The notes under the pieces: generated by a model
Databases searched by the model: none
Told to the model about the DNA's origin: nothing
The model's input: the letters and a program-made list of their open reading frames with translations, nothing else
Assembly (NCBI GenBank): GCA_028274465.1
Contig: CM051456.1
Coordinates: 109,793,397-109,857,396, forward strand
Source: Plantago ovata
Taxonomy: Eukaryota; Streptophyta; Magnoliopsida; Lamiales; Plantaginaceae
Length of the DNA: 64,000 nucleotides
Direction: 5' to 3'
Shown: piece by piece, positions 47,665-60,983 of the stretch
Numbering within the stretch: the stretch's first letter is position 1
Layout: every line of letters starts with the position of its first letter
Position numbers and translations under genes: made by a program

Positions 47665-50600
47665 ATGGGGACTAGAACGGCCAGTACTGCAGAGGATGTA
47701 ATGGTGGAACTGGAAGCAAACAAACCGAAAGGAAATGGGTTTGTGGTTGGTGGTTTGAGTCCATTGAGTGAGACCTTATGGAAGGAGACAACTAACACGG
47801 AGTTTGTGGGAGATGTTTCTGCTAGGCTGGCCTGGAAGGACTTAACTGTGGTGGTTACTCTGAGCAATGGTGATATGCAGAATGTGTTGGATAATCTCTC
47901 TGGTTATGCTGAACCGGGTTCGTTTACGGCGCTTATGGGGCCTTCTGGATCGGGTAAATCGACGCTGCTTGACGCGCTTTCGGGCCGGTTGGCTGCTAAT
48001 GCCTTTCTTTCTGGGAACGTTCTGCTTAATGGCCGTAAGGCCAAGTTGTCGTTTGGTACTGCTGTAAGTGACATTTTGCACTTTATTTGTCCTGTCAAGT
48101 TGTTCTGTTAGTTTATTTACTTGATTGGTTTTGGTTACTTAATTATCTATTATTGCGATGAATGACCTGTTATGAAAACATTTTGATGCAACATTCACTT
48201 TATCCGTTTTTTTTTTTTTTCCTGTTATATTGTCTTTAAGTATAGTGTAGACTGTAGACAGAGTAGAGAAAGGGACATTTGTCCTTGTCTAATTTCTCCG
48301 AAAACTTTTGAATGCAACAAATTACCTTCCATTTCGTCACAAAAGGATTACATGTTACTTGATTGGTGATGATTTGTAACTGGATTAGTCCTAAATCCTC
48401 ACCTTGGGGTAAATGAGCAATTAACTTGCGATGATTTTTCGACTTTTTGCTTTGCGCATGGTAGTTTTAGTTTTTACAGGTTCTCTGAAAACAGAAAGTG
48501 GGCATTTTCTAAATTTGGTTTATGAGTTTTATGTGTTGAAAAATTGTGCAGGCATATGTGACACAAGATGATAACTTGATTGGAACTCTGACAGTCCGCG
48601 AGTCGATTTCTTATTCAGCTCAGTTGCGGCTTCCTGATCGAATGCCCTGGTCTGAGAAGCGTACTTTAGTAGAGAGTACCATCATTGAAATGGGACTTCA
48701 GGATTGTGCGGATACGGTGATAGGTAACTGGCACTTGCGTGGTGTAAGTGGTGGAGAAAGAAGAAGGGTTAGCATTGCACTTGAGATCTTGATGAGGCCA
48801 AGGTTACTTTTTCTTGATGAACCAACTAGTGGACTTGACAGGTTAGTTCAGATACCTGTCACATTTTATTAAATACTCTGCCTGCTAACTGCACCATTAT
48901 CCTTTTTCTTAAAAAAATTATATTTAGTTGCAAGATTGGCCTGAATTGTTGTTGACCCTGTTAGTTAACATCTTGTAATATAGACAGTTTATGTCAGTTC
49001 TGTCAAATATTCTGTTTCAAGTCCAAAATTTTCTCAGAGATGAATGATGAGTGTGCAATCTTTTCACACTAAGCATTATGTTTAGTTGTTTGTTTCTACA
49101 AGCTGAGGTTGTTATGGTAAAAAAAATTGTTTTAACTTCCAATAAATTACTAAAGCCATAATGCAATAGTATGAATCATCAATGTTGAAGTGTTCTATTA
49201 TGGAGAAACTTATATGTTTATACTTGTATGGCAGTGCATCGGCATTCTTTGTTGTACAGACATTGCGTGCCTTGTCCAGAGATGGACGGACAGTCATAGC
49301 CTCAATTCACCAGCCCAGCAGTGAAGTCTTTGAGCTATTTGACAGATTGTACTTGCTTTCTGGTGGCAAAACTGTTTATTTTGGTCAAGCCTCAGAGGCC
49401 TATGAGGTCAGAAACTTTTTACTTGTTTCTTGTATCAATTATAACTTTGAGAAATGGGTATTTTAATGTGATGTAATTGGTGTATGCAGTTCTTTGCACA
49501 TGCTGGATTCCCTTGTCCTGCTTTGAGAAATCCATCCGATCATTTCCTGAGATGCATCAATTCTGATTTTGACAAAGTCAAGGCAACTCTGAAAGGATCA
49601 ATGAAACTGCGGGTAGCGAATCCTTCCTCTCTACTAGTTTCATCTCTTCCACACTCTTTAGCTATGTAGTTGGTCTTCATTATTAGGTACTAAGTTACTT
49701 TGTTTGCCTTTCAGTTCATATCAAGTGATGATCCTCTAGAACAAGTAACCACAGCTGAAGCTATCCGAAGCCTACTCAGTGCTTATCGTAGTTCTCAGTA
49801 CTGTTACATGGCAAATGAAAAGATTGAGGAGATGTCCAAAATTGTATGTGTTCGGTACTTCATCTATCATTTATGTGAGTCTTTGACTCATTTTGTAATT
49901 GCTGAAGTTTTAATTATCTGTTTTATATTACAGAAAGGAACTCTTCTGGATGGTGGAGGAAGTCAGGCCAGTTACGCCATGCAGGCTTACACTTTGACGA
50001 AACGCTCGTTTGTGAATATGTCAAGGGACTTTGGCTATTACTGGCTGAGGCTCGTAATCTATATTGTTGTCACTATTTGCATTGGAACCATTTACTTGAA
50101 CGTAGGAACTGGATACAATTCAATCCTGGTAATATTCTGAAGCTTTAAATGCATTTCAGCTGATATCCTCATTTTTCCATATCATTCTATTTATCTTCTG
50201 CTTCACATGTATACAGGCAAGAGGAGCTTGCGCATCTTTTGTCTTTGGATTCGTGACATTTATGTCCATTGGTGGGTTCCCTTCGTTTGTTGAAGATATG
50301 AAGGTATGCAAATTAACTGGTTAATACCATCGTACGCACCCAACTTCTGAAAATAGCTAATACCTGACTTATTTCCTGTATTCTTCGGTATTTAGAAAAA
50401 GAAAAAATGAAATAAAATCAGCAATCATCAGGGAAATCAACCAGCTCGAAACCTTTAAGTTCTGACCCACTGTTTCTGAAATTTCACTTTTGCTGTCAAA
50501 GCAGTATATGTGCATTTTTTTCAAATACGAGGTGTCCGTGAAATGTAGTGCCATGACTTAAAGTAGTTTGTGTGAATTACCATTTTGCTTGGGAGGGAAA

Positions 50601-51676
50601 TGATTATGGATAAATTCGAGGAATTTAAACTGCTTTTATGATTGTTTGTTACTTCAGGTTTTCCAGAGGGAAAGGCTTAATGGACACTATGGTGTGGGAG
50701 TTTTTGTGATCAGCAACACATTATCTGCGATGCCGTTTCTGATACTAATCACCTTTATCTCTGGTACTGTGTGCTACTTCATGGTCAGGCTCCACCCGGG
50801 TTTTCTACACTATCTGTTCTTTGTCTTGTGCCTTTATGCCAGTGTCACTGTGGTTGAGAGCCTCATGATGGCCATTGCCAGCGTTGTCCCTAATTTCCTC
50901 ATGGGAATCATCATTGGTGCTGGAATTCAGGTTCGTGTTTCTTACGTACATAAAATGTTCCATACCCTAACACATTATAAGCTGGAAATGGCCTCATATT
51001 TTACTTTTAGCTTAATTTTGATCCTGAGGTTTCTTTTTTCCTTGTTTTATAGGGAATATTTATGCTGGTGTCTGGCTACTTTCGGCTTCCAAAAGACATC
51101 CCAAAACCGTTCTGGCGCTACCCCATGTCTTACATAAGTTTCCACTTCTGGGCTCTACAGGTACTTGATTCAGTTGATTGTCAATTTGTAGGTTTTTCTA
51201 AAACATGGAAAGGAATGTTTCTGTGCTTGACACTTTTTCCAAAAATTAAAACTTATTTTGGGATTTTGTGTTCGCGTTTGTTAATTCAAAGACTAAATGA
51301 TGCATGTTTCTGTTTACAGGGGCAATACCAAAATGACCTGAAAGGCTTGATGTTCGACAACCAGACACCAGATCTGCCCAAGATTCCAGGGGAATACATA
51401 CTCGAATACATCTTCCAGATTGACATCAATCGTTCCAAGTGGACTGATCTCTCCGTTCTGTTCGCCATGATCATCATCTACCGCATCATTTTCTTCATCA
51501 TGATCAAAGTTAACGAGGATGTCACACCATGGATTCGCGGTTACATTGCAAGGCGAAGAATACAGAGAAGGAATGCGAACCAGAACACCACTGTCAGTCC
51601 AGTTGTACTTACGCAATCACCTTCCCTAAGGACTTATGTCCATAGTCGTAGTAATGCTGGATCTGGCAGGAGGTAG
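47665..51676 (+). CDS. ABCG11: ABC transporter G family member 11 (cuticular lipid half-transporter)
   Basis: Half-size ABC transporter (nucleotide-binding domain, then transmembrane domain) of 710 residues. In Arabidopsis ABCG11/WBC11 sits in the plasma membrane, forms homo- and heterodimers and exports wax and cutin lipids. Exons: 47665-48063, 48552-48841, 49235-49406, 49490-49612, 49715-49843, 49934-50128, 50217-50303, 50658-50930, 51053-51160, 51320-51676. All phases agree. Walker A is GPSGSGKST (92-100), Q-loop TQDD near 137, signature VSGGERRR (198-205), Walker B LLFLDE (218-223), H-switch His255 in SIHQP. The family's [10 protein letters not shown] motif precedes the NBD. The membrane half shows [32 protein letters not shown] and [13 protein letters not shown]. 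The C-terminus ends in a basic Arg-rich tail. No defects seen. A tandem paralogue follows 531 bases downstream. Confidence 0.95.
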
Positions 51677-52207
51677 AATTTGAACTCAAGCCTGTAAAAC
51701 TTTGCTGGAATTTGTGATAGAATAGAGCAATGTATGAAGTGTTGAGCAACTACTACTTAGATTTTACTAGCTAGTGTCACTTTATGTCATGCACCATTAC
51801 TCTAAATTCATAGCTTTCAAGTTTCTTATTTTAGTTATGGCTTATTTTGCGGGCGATGCAAGTATATCTGATAAATGTCGATGAGGTGACTACTCTATTT
51901 ATATGAGTTCGTTTTGTCAAACATAGACGGGTTGACAAGGCAACGAATGTTTTCCTAAGAAACAATTGAGAGAAAACTGCAAATCTACGTGACATCCTGG
52001 CAGAAGGCTTATATTTAGGGTCAAAGCATAACGTGTGACCAAATGGATTAATCATCTTTCAGCCTGACTGCGTACATATCTTCAAAAAAACTCTACAGTC
52101 TATGAAATAAAAAACTTAGTAAGTTAAGTATGTTAATTTGTTAATCAAATCACATGTATCCAGCTAATAACATAACTTCTTGTAAACTTTGAGAAAGAGA
52201 ATAAAAA

Positions 52208-55200
52208 ATGGAGATAGAAGCAACAAGCAGACCAAATGGTAATATGGTGACAGCAGTAGACGTTGCGCGACTGAGCAATGTACATGAGAGTCCCCTGGGT
52301 GAGGAGATGTATGATCGGGAACTGACATGTGGCGGTGGTGCGACGCTTGTCTGGAAAGATCTAACTGTGATGGTTGCTCTGAAAAACGGTGAGACGCAGA
52401 ATCTGTTGGAGGGAATTTCAGGTTATGCAGAGCCAGGAACCTTGACGGCCCTTATGGGACCTTCGGGTTCTGGAAAGTCTACATTGCTTGATGCTCTGTC
52501 ATGTCGCCTTGCTGCTAACGCGCTTCTGTCAGGGACCGTTCTTCTCAATGGACGGAAGGCTAACTTATCCTTTGGAACTGCAGTGAGTATTTATGTCTAG
52601 AATGCTGCATGTTTTTGTTAATTGCGATATTAAACATAGACTGAAATTACAGAAATGGAGAAGACAGAATATAAACTGCAAAGCAAACAGAATATGAAGA
52701 ATCGAAGCCCGTGTAAAATCCTGTACAAACGAGGCTATAACGAACTGTCAAAATTTTAAGCGGTTCCACCATCAGTTTGGTTTCCAAGAAATGAGAAGTT
52801 ATGAAACTAACAATTGCTGCTGAAATGGTGTAGGCATACGTAACACAAGAGGACAACTTGATTGGAACTCTGACAGTTCGAGAGACAATCTCCTATTCAG
52901 CTCAGTTACGCCTCCCTGACGGAATGCCGTGGTCAGAAAAGATGGAAGTGGTGGAGAGAACCATACTTGAAATGGGTCTTCAAGAATGTGCGGATACTGT
53001 CATAGGAAATTGGCATTTGCGTGGCATCAGTGGTGGACAAAAGAGAAGGGTCAGTATTGCTCTTGAGGTCTTGATGAAGCCCACTTTACTTTTCCTTGAT
53101 GAGCCTACCAGTGGACTTGACAGGTTAATAACTATCTACTGTTATCGAATGTGCATATCTATCACGAAGTTCTGCTGATGACATAACACGTAGTCGGGAT
53201 GTTAGACCTTTGTGCTAACATAGTTATCTGTATTATTCTTCCTACGATTGCAGTGCATCAGCATTCTTTGTAACACAGACGTTGCGTGGGTTATCGAGAG
53301 GTGGAAGGACAGTCATTGCCTCTATTCACCAGCCCAGTGGTGAAGTATTTGAGCTGTTTGACCAATTGTACTTGCTTTCTGGTGGCAAAACAATTTTCTT
53401 TGGTCAGGCCTCAGAGGCTTGTCAGGTATACATTAGTCAGTGCAAACAATTGAATTTCTGGGTATTGATTTTCGTTACAACAGTTCAATGGTGAATGCAG
53501 TTTTTTGCACGAGCCGGCTTTCCTTGTCCAGATCAACGTAATCCATCTGATCATTTTCTTCGATGTGTCAACTCTGATTTTGACAATGTGAAAGCAACAC
53601 TACAAGGATATATGAAGCTAGAGGTATCTAATTCTTTCCTCTCTGTGCTGTTAACAACAAAAAATAAGTAGAGCAACACAGGACATCAGAACAAGCTTTT
53701 TGTTTTAGTTGTTCAGCCTTTATTAAAAATACACATAACTGTATACTAATACCTCATTTCAACTCTTATTCTTCGATCAGTATGTGTCAAACGATGATCC
53801 TCTAGAACATCTTACCGCAGCTGAAGCCATCGAAATGTTTACTCGACTCTTATCGTACTTCTCAGTATTCTTATTCAGCTAACCAAAAGATTGAGGAGAT
53901 GTCAAAAATTGTGAGTCTCTTGCACCAGGTCTGGTTGTGAGTTTAGATTACTAATTTTACTTAACATTATATTCATGCCTCGTCTTGTTATGTTGCAGCA
54001 AGGAACTGTTCTGGGTTCTCGAGGAAGTCAGGCTAGTTTCTTCATGCAAGCGTCCACCTTAACAAAACGATCATTTGTCAACATGTCGCGTGACATTGGA
54101 TATTACTGGCTGAGGCTTATAATCTATACTGTAGTGTCTCTTTGCATTGGGACTATTTTCATGAATGTAGGAACAGGATACACTTCAATCCAGGTAATGC
54201 TGAACTTGATTTCAGCTGGCAGCACTTTGACCATTTTCAACTACAGACTTAACCTTAGCTAGTTTAAGCAGAAAGATTGAGCTTGGCATCAGTAAGTTCC
54301 CATCAAAACTAATCACCTTCTGCCATATTTGCAGGCTAGGGGATCATGTGGAACTTTCATCTTCGGTTATCTAACATTTATGTCCATTGGCGGATTTCCT
54401 TCTTTTGCTGAAGATATGAAGGTATCTATATTTTATTTTATGCAATCACACAGAATCAAAATCTGCTTACACTGCATTTACGAAACTTAAAAAGAGATGA
54501 GATGTTATGCTATAAACTGAACATGATTCTTATGATGTGTGACTTTCAGGTTTTTTATAAGGAGAGACTGAATGGTCACTATGGAGTAAGTGCCTTTGTT
54601 ATCAGTAACACATTATCTGGAATGCCATTTCTGATACTGATCGCCTTCACGTCTAGTATGCTGTGTTACTATTTGGTCAAACTCCACCCCGGTCTTTCAC
54701 ACTATTTGTACTTTGCGTTGTGCCTCTACGCGACTATAACAACAGTTGAGAGCCTGATGATGGCCATAGCCAGTGTTGTCCCTAATTCCTCATGGGGATC
54801 GTCATAGGGGCAGGAATTCAGGTTGTAATTCTTTACATGTGCAAATTGCTTCCGTCGTCCTGGAAAACATTAGATTTTGTTGATTAAAATACATGGAACG
54901 CAGTTTATAATGAACGTTTCTTTTCTTCATAATGTTCTTGCTGCATATATAGGGGATATATATGATGGTCAGTGGCTACTTTCGGCTTCCATATGACATC
55001 CCAAAGCCCGTCTGGAGATATCCGGTTTCTTACTTGAGTTACGGTTACTGGGCTCTACAGGTAAAATCTACACAAACATTACTGATATTTTGTTTTCAGG
55101 GCTCTAACGGAGACCACTGTCTTCGATTGTTGTATATATTTTCTCAGGGGCAGTACCAAAATGACCTGAGAGGGCTGGTGTTTGACAATTTGACACCAGA

Positions 55201-55456
55201 TCTTCCTAAGTTGTCAGGAGATGACATTCTAGTACATGTCTTCCAGTTCAATGCGCACCGATCCAAGTGGATTGATCTCGGTGTCATTTTCAGCATGATT
55301 GTAATCTATCGCGTCATCTTCTTCCTCATGATCAAAGTGAACGAAGACATCACGCCCCGGGCGCGTGGTTGCATTGCAAGGCGAAGATTGCAGCACAAGA
55401 TTCCAACCCAGAATACTGATGTTGCTTCAAATGCTCTTGACAATCGCCTACCGTAG
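52208..55456 (+). CDS. Second ABCG11-like half-transporter (tandem duplicate, two frame breaks)
   Basis: Same ten-exon layout as its neighbour: 52208-52582, 52834-53123, 53254-53425, 53501-53623, 53781-53910, 53999-54193, 54335-54421, 54550-54821, 54953-55060, 55148-55456. Exons 2, 3, 4, 6, 7 and 9 have identical lengths in both genes. Walker [10 protein letters not shown] (84-92), signature [10 protein letters not shown], Walker B LLFLDE and SIHQP are all present. The N-terminus diverges and lacks [10 protein letters not shown]. Exon 5 is one base longer than the paralogue (TTT at 53838-53840 where TT keeps frame) and exon 8 one base shorter (CCTAATTCC at 54781-54789 against CCTAATTTCC). As written the frame breaks after the NBD. 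It could be a young pseudogene, or intact with two homopolymer errors, since all splice sites and the remaining codons are conserved. Confidence 0.85.
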
Positions 55457-55670
55457 AACCCATCCAAATGCATATTCTGGTGCTAGCAAGATGTCGTCTA
55501 TGAAATTGCACATATAATTGATGTAATAGTTTTTCATTCATATTGCCATATTGGCTCCTAAAAAGTTGAAGTCGAGTCTTATTGGATTATATTTTTCCAA
55601 ACCAAATGGTGGCTTAGATGATGATGAGTAGTAGTTACAGAGATCTAAGATAAAATTTCAAAATCCAGGT

Positions 55671-58600
55671 CTAGTCTTCACCAGCATGCTCAGGATTGTC
55701 ATCTTGGTTATCCTCACCATCTCGAGTTCCATAATTTACCCATGGTAGAATAGACTCGAACAGGACAGCCAATGGATTTCTATTCGCAACATCACGGGGC
55801 TCATGGTGTTCTTGAGGTATGTGGTCAAACCCTCCCTGGTTCTCAATTCCAGCCCTTGGATCAGGAACGATAAAATCGTGCAAGTTCTCAGGTGCATAGT
55901 TGGCACGGAATCTGAGAAATTTGAAACCAACAAATGGGAGTACCTAGCAAACAACATAGGACATCAAATCCAGTTTATAAGAGATTAAGCTCAAGAAAGT
56001 AAACTCTTCTTTATTTTCCCTTGGCAAATCCAGTCAGTCACTTTAAACTCAAATGCAGTTGATGTTTGCCATAAGTAGAAAAATGTCCACAAAAGAGTGT
56101 TTTTGACTCAGATTCAGAACAAAATTGATTATCAATCCAAAAAAAAAAAAAAAGAAAGAAAGAAATGCCTGGAGATGCTTCTGCAGTTACTTTTTTGTTT
56201 TCGGGAAAAAGGAAAGGGCACAATCAATACATGCTTGCCAGAAAAGTTTTAGGAATTGCCAAAAATGACTCATTTTTATATACTAACATAATGAATGCAA
56301 AGTAACATTATAATACTCACTCATTTTTCTCTGAAGAAAATGCTTCTTTCCTGACGCAGGCCCAGTCTTCAGCTTCACTCGCACTCTTTTCCAACATATC
56401 GATCACGGAAAGTGCAGAACTAGACAAAAACTTTTGCAATTCAGGGAGCCTCCACATCAAGTAACTCCTCTCGACATATATAGATATCAGGTGATCCAAC
56501 GAGGCACTTCCAGTTTGATCAGACTTGAAAAAACTGTGTTGGAGTAAACTACTCCAGATCCTCTCTTTTAAGGGTACCTTATCCACCAATTTTCTTAATA
56601 CAGAAGGATGAAGCATCAAGGCCTGCTTCATAAGATCAGATGAAGCAGCTTTTCCAACACCCTTTTCTCCTTCTAAATTTTCATTTCGCTCAAGGTAAAA
56701 CCGTGAAATTGCAAGGGAGTAAGAGAAATTAGGAAACAGCCATAAGGAATTATCTGACCCATATTCTTCTGCAAACTGTTCTAGCCAGGAATACTCCTCG
56801 GCTCTTAAAGCATAGTAGTCAACGCAGAGTTTGGCACCCATCGGATCATCTGGATCCAAAGAAATCAAAAGCTTAGAAATTTCAAGGGCAGATCGGTGGC
56901 AGCCACGCTGGTCCATGTTTTTCATGTGAGTGAAAAGTGACGAGAACAATGGCTTGTTCGTGTCATGAACATACTTCACTTGGCAATTCTGAGAAGGGGT
57001 GAATTGTGGATGCCATGCACATTCCAGAGCATACAGACACTTTCCCATAGCATTCGTTGACATTTGGTGTTCACCTGTGAATTTGAAGTAGTCCGCCCGT
57101 GTTATCAACGACTCTATGTGGTAAGGATGGTGCAAGAGGATGCTCAAAATGCCATTAAAATCATGGATGGCCTTGGCAGCTTCGAAAGCTCTCTGAACAT
57201 GGGCATATGATGATGAATGAACATACCTAAGGATATCAAAATGAGACAAAATGAATATGGCATCTATGACCAAGCAAGAAAGTTCAAAAGTTGACTTACA
57301 AGCCTGAATACAAAGACCACAGAAGCGCAAACAAGATGTAGAATCATCATGATTCAAATTGCGTGCTGCTGCATGCTATTGTTGGCATTGAACTGATTTG
57401 GCAACAAAGAGTTGGAAAATATTGCACTTAATTGATATTCTGACAAGCAATTTCCAGACATAAATTGCAGTATTACGTGTTTAGGACCAATACTTTTATG
57501 TTGGCTGTCAAACTCATGATTAACACGTTTAGATTAATATAGCTGCTAACTACATTGTTCCCTTATTCAAGTTCAATACTTAAGAATCTTAAACTCACAC
57601 CATTTATGATGCAAATTCCACACTGCTGATTCTAGGATTTAATCCTTCCGACTCTTCTGATCATTACTTCTCTCCTAGTTGAATAAATTTAAGTGTTCAA
57701 TTAAAAAGAGGCTAAAAAGCTTAACCACTAAAAAGCTTAACCATCAGTTATTAACAGTTGTAACTGATACTCATCAAGCACAAATATAAACAGAAAACAG
57801 AACAAGATGATCTGTGTGTGTGGGGTCATGATGACAGGCAATGAAAGGAATGAGACCATCAGGATCTATATTCTATAACAGGGAACCAATATCCTCTTAA
57901 ACTTGACACTTAAAGGAACAACGCAAGTACAATTTTCATTTTGGAGTTTGGATACTTATCATGATGATGACACGGAAACAAAAGGAATGAGACCATCAGA
58001 AGGGTCCAGAGGAAACAAAAATCCTCTTTAAGATTATAGTACTTAAAAAAGAACAAAGCACTAGAACTAACTGAGCCTTATTTTCATAGTGAATTCATAA
58101 AAATGCATCCTGACTAATGCTACAAAGTTACATCTGATGAACAGTTTGTTCTGAAACAGTACAAGATAAAACATTCATATCTACAATTTCTTACTGATAT
58201 GAACTCAAAATATCAAATATTTATCCCTGAACTACATTCAAATAAGAACGATAAGAAAAAAGGAAGTAACCTGAAAAAATTGACACCATCTCTTGTCTCC
58301 AGAAGTTCCATGGATAAAGAGCCATCCCAGCGTGGCCATTCTTCAGGCGGGGAAATAAGAATGGTCTTTTTAGGCTATACCCTCCCCTTCTCACACCACG
58401 CATCTGCCTAGAATTTGCAGGAGCCCGGCTTCTTTCAAATGAATTCACTACCTTTGCACCGAATATCCTTTTCAACTCACTTTGAGCACTGAGAAATTTT
58501 GGATCAACAAGCAGTACAGAGGATTTGCGCTGCTTCTTCAACATTGCAACATGGTTGTCTACTTCTATTAACTTTGGTTGTGGAGGAAGACCAGCAGTTG

Positions 58601-60034
58601 GTTGACTACTAGAAGAGCTTGCTCCAAGAGAGAGATTTTCAAAATGCCAGACTAGAAGTGTTTCCCTCATTATCACTGCTCGGTACCAAATCTCCCTTGC
58701 TTTTCTTCTTCTTTTTCTTTTTCTTTGATTTGGCACTTGGTGCTGCAGTAACAGAAGGTTTACAACAGAGGACTGTGTGCCTGGAGACACACGGTCTATA
58801 TTCCTAACAGCACATCATCATCATCATCTGCCAGATAATTACAGGTTCTGATATCATCGGTGATTACTGCCCCTCGTTAACAAACAGTTAGACATTATTC
58901 AATGGAAACAAATAGACATATTAAAGTGTACAAATAACAGATGACAGAAAACAAACACTTCGCCATTTATGCCACATAACTTCACATTGTGCTGCTGTTA
59001 TACACGTGTCCATAATGCAACAAGAGTCAATTGTCCATCGAAATGAAAGGTTAGGCTAGACAAAGAAGGAATCATGCAGGCTTGGGAGAAACATCTGTGT
59101 ATATCCATGTTTAATAAGGATCAATATTATTACTCACATTATAATGCCCAGGAGTTTGGAATCGATTTCATAGTCATACATTGGCGGATAGGAGCGCAAA
59201 CAAGTAAGGATATTAGGGACATTCCACCACAACTATTGTTAGTCTGGTCCAACATCCCCACCCTTCTCCCGTGCCCTAAACTCAATCACCACAGACCACG
59301 AGGCGATTTCATCAAATATGGATTGACACATCACATGAATTGAATCATGGGGCATTTAAGAATGCAGGTATTGAATAGGCTTGGTGTATTCATTCATGGT
59401 TCCTCTCGGCGTTACCTGATTCTCTCAATCCGCCACACACGCTCCTATTCGTGGTTCTTCGGAGTACCGATTCACTAGTGGGTACTAAATTCATTACCCT
59501 AAGCTAACAAAAACCCTCCCTATCCATCTCACATTGATTCAAAACTTCCAAACATTAATCTGATTTCAGTAACATCGATGATAACTCAGGTGATTACATA
59601 CAACACAAACAAGCAAGTACAAATAACTAAAAAATAAAAAATAAAAAAAGCAGAAACAGAATTATCACAAATAAGAATAGTGCGTATCCAATTGGCATGA
59701 CTATTAATAAGAATTGAATCAGATAGAAAATAAACCTTATCAGAGAGGTGCTCGACATCACCGTCATCCTCGAGGAGATCGAAAGGGTTCCGGAANNNNN
59801 NNNNNNNNNNNNNNNNNNNNNNNNNNNNNNNNNNNNNNNNNNNNNNNNNNNNNNNNNNNNNNNNNNNNNNNNNNNNNNNNNNNNNNNNNNNNNNNTTCCG
59901 GAAAGGTACGGAGGATCGGGAGGTGACTCAGAATCATCTTCTTCTTCATCGGTGAGCTGCTGCTGCTGCTGTTGTTTTTGCAGAGCAGCTTGCTCTTGTT
60001 CCTTCAGAAATTTCTTCAGCAATCGACCGGACAT
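55671..60034 (-). CDS. TCF25: TCF25 / Nulp1 / Rqc1-family protein (frame breaks and assembly gap)
   Basis: Homologue of vertebrate TCF25 and yeast Rqc1, a component of the ribosome quality-control complex acting with Ltn1 on stalled 60S particles. Exons (minus): 59736-60034 (contains the 100-N gap; donor uncertain), about 58271-58827, 56321-57226, 55671-55943. The N-terminus MSGRLLKKFLKEQEQ leads into a polyglutamine stretch and acidic DEEEDDSE. Exon 2 has a Lys-rich tract and VDPKFLSAQSELKRIFGAKV. Exon 3 has YVHSSSYAHVQRAFEAAK and HPYHIESLITRADYFKFTG. The C-terminus carries FRANYAPENLHDF and an acidic tail. Conserved peptides jump frame at 58759-58761, 58641-58644, 58367-58371 and 55939-55940, each fixable by one base in a homopolymer. 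Either the assembly has base errors here or the copy is decaying; I favour errors. Confidence 0.85.
59796..59895. other. Assembly gap (100 N)
   Basis: Exactly 100 N, a conventional placeholder for a gap of unknown size. It interrupts TCF25 exon 1. Both flanks abut the gap with the same 8-base palindrome TTCCGGAA (59788-59795 and 59896-59903). The placeholder does not preserve the reading frame between the acidic N-terminus and the NPFDLLEDD segment. Confidence 0.98.
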
Positions 60035-60364
60035 GGCGTCGTCTCTTCTCGTCACGCTATGCAAGCTAAAATCTTCTCCTCCAAATGAAGCAACTCTCTG
60101 CTACTTCGAGTACTACTGTTTATGGACGTATGGGTCGCTTTATATTGGGCTGGGCCTGTTCAGAAGCAGGGCCAATCGTGACCCAAACGAAACATTGGAC
60201 AATGTGGAATAATAATTGGGTAACTACTGGTTTTGAGTGATTCAATTTACATAAATGTCCCTATGAAAGTATGTCAGTGTATTCATCCTATTTTGTCTAT
60301 ACGTGGAATACGTGGAATAAAATAAGCCTACTTATTATTTTCACATCTGACATTCTTCCATCCT
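60035..60364. other. Upstream region of TCF25
   Basis: Presumed leader and promoter of the minus-strand TCF25 gene. I see no coding region. A GTGGAATACGTGGAATA repeat lies near 60303. Confidence 0.4.
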
Positions 60365-60851
60365 ATGTAGCACCCATACGTTCATTGCCTCAGTATTTTC
60401 AAAAAATACGTATGCCATACGCATACGCTAACATACGTATTTTTTCTTTCTTTCCTATTTATTCTCCAGCTTTTTATTTTCTTCTCCTATTTATTCTCCT
60501 GTTTTTTCTGAACACTATATATCGGCCTAATTTGTCTCCTATATTTTTTAAAGTTTAAGTATGTGTGGTGTTTAATGGGTTAAGGTCTCTTTTTGATTTA
60601 TTATCCTTTAGTTTCTCGGTGTCATTAAAAATTGGATTGGGTTATTAAATAAAAATATTGTGTTGTAATTGTTCTTTATATTGCTTGGCGGTACATAATT
60701 CTACTAATATATCAAAATATATATAAAAATATGTACAAAATAAAATGTATTTTTAACGTATTCGTATTTTGATATTTTAACTTTTATCATTTTTCGAATT
60801 CGTATTGTATTTGTATTTGTATTGTATTTCGTATGGGTGCTTCTTAGCTTC
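60365..60851. mobile_element. Small TIR (MITE-like) element
   Basis: Left GTAGCACCCATACG (60367-60380) and right CGTATGGGTGCTTCTTAGC (60830-60848) are inverted copies over the core AGCACCCATACG/CGTATGGGTGC. The interior is AT-rich with further ATACGTAT and GTATTTGTATTGTATTTC repeats. No coding potential. Confidence 0.5.
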
Positions 60852-60983
60852 CATCTACTGATCTACTCTTATTTTCACATCTACCAATGAATGAAACAGT
60901 AATATTCATAAGACATTCCTCCATCTACCAATCTACTCTTATTTTCACATCTATCGATGAATGAAACAGTAATATTCATAAGA
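60852..60983 (+). repeat. 70-bp tandem duplication
   Basis: The segment from CATCTACTGATCTACTC (60852) to CAGTAATATTCATAAGAC is repeated from 60922 with a few substitutions, giving a period of 70 bases. The second copy directly abuts the LINE remnant that follows, so it may mark the LINE insertion or later slippage. Confidence 0.8.

Noticed and set aside
58199..58807. Plus-strand frames over TCF25 exon 2
   Set aside because: Shadows of the minus-strand exon, which encodes conserved TCF25 peptides.
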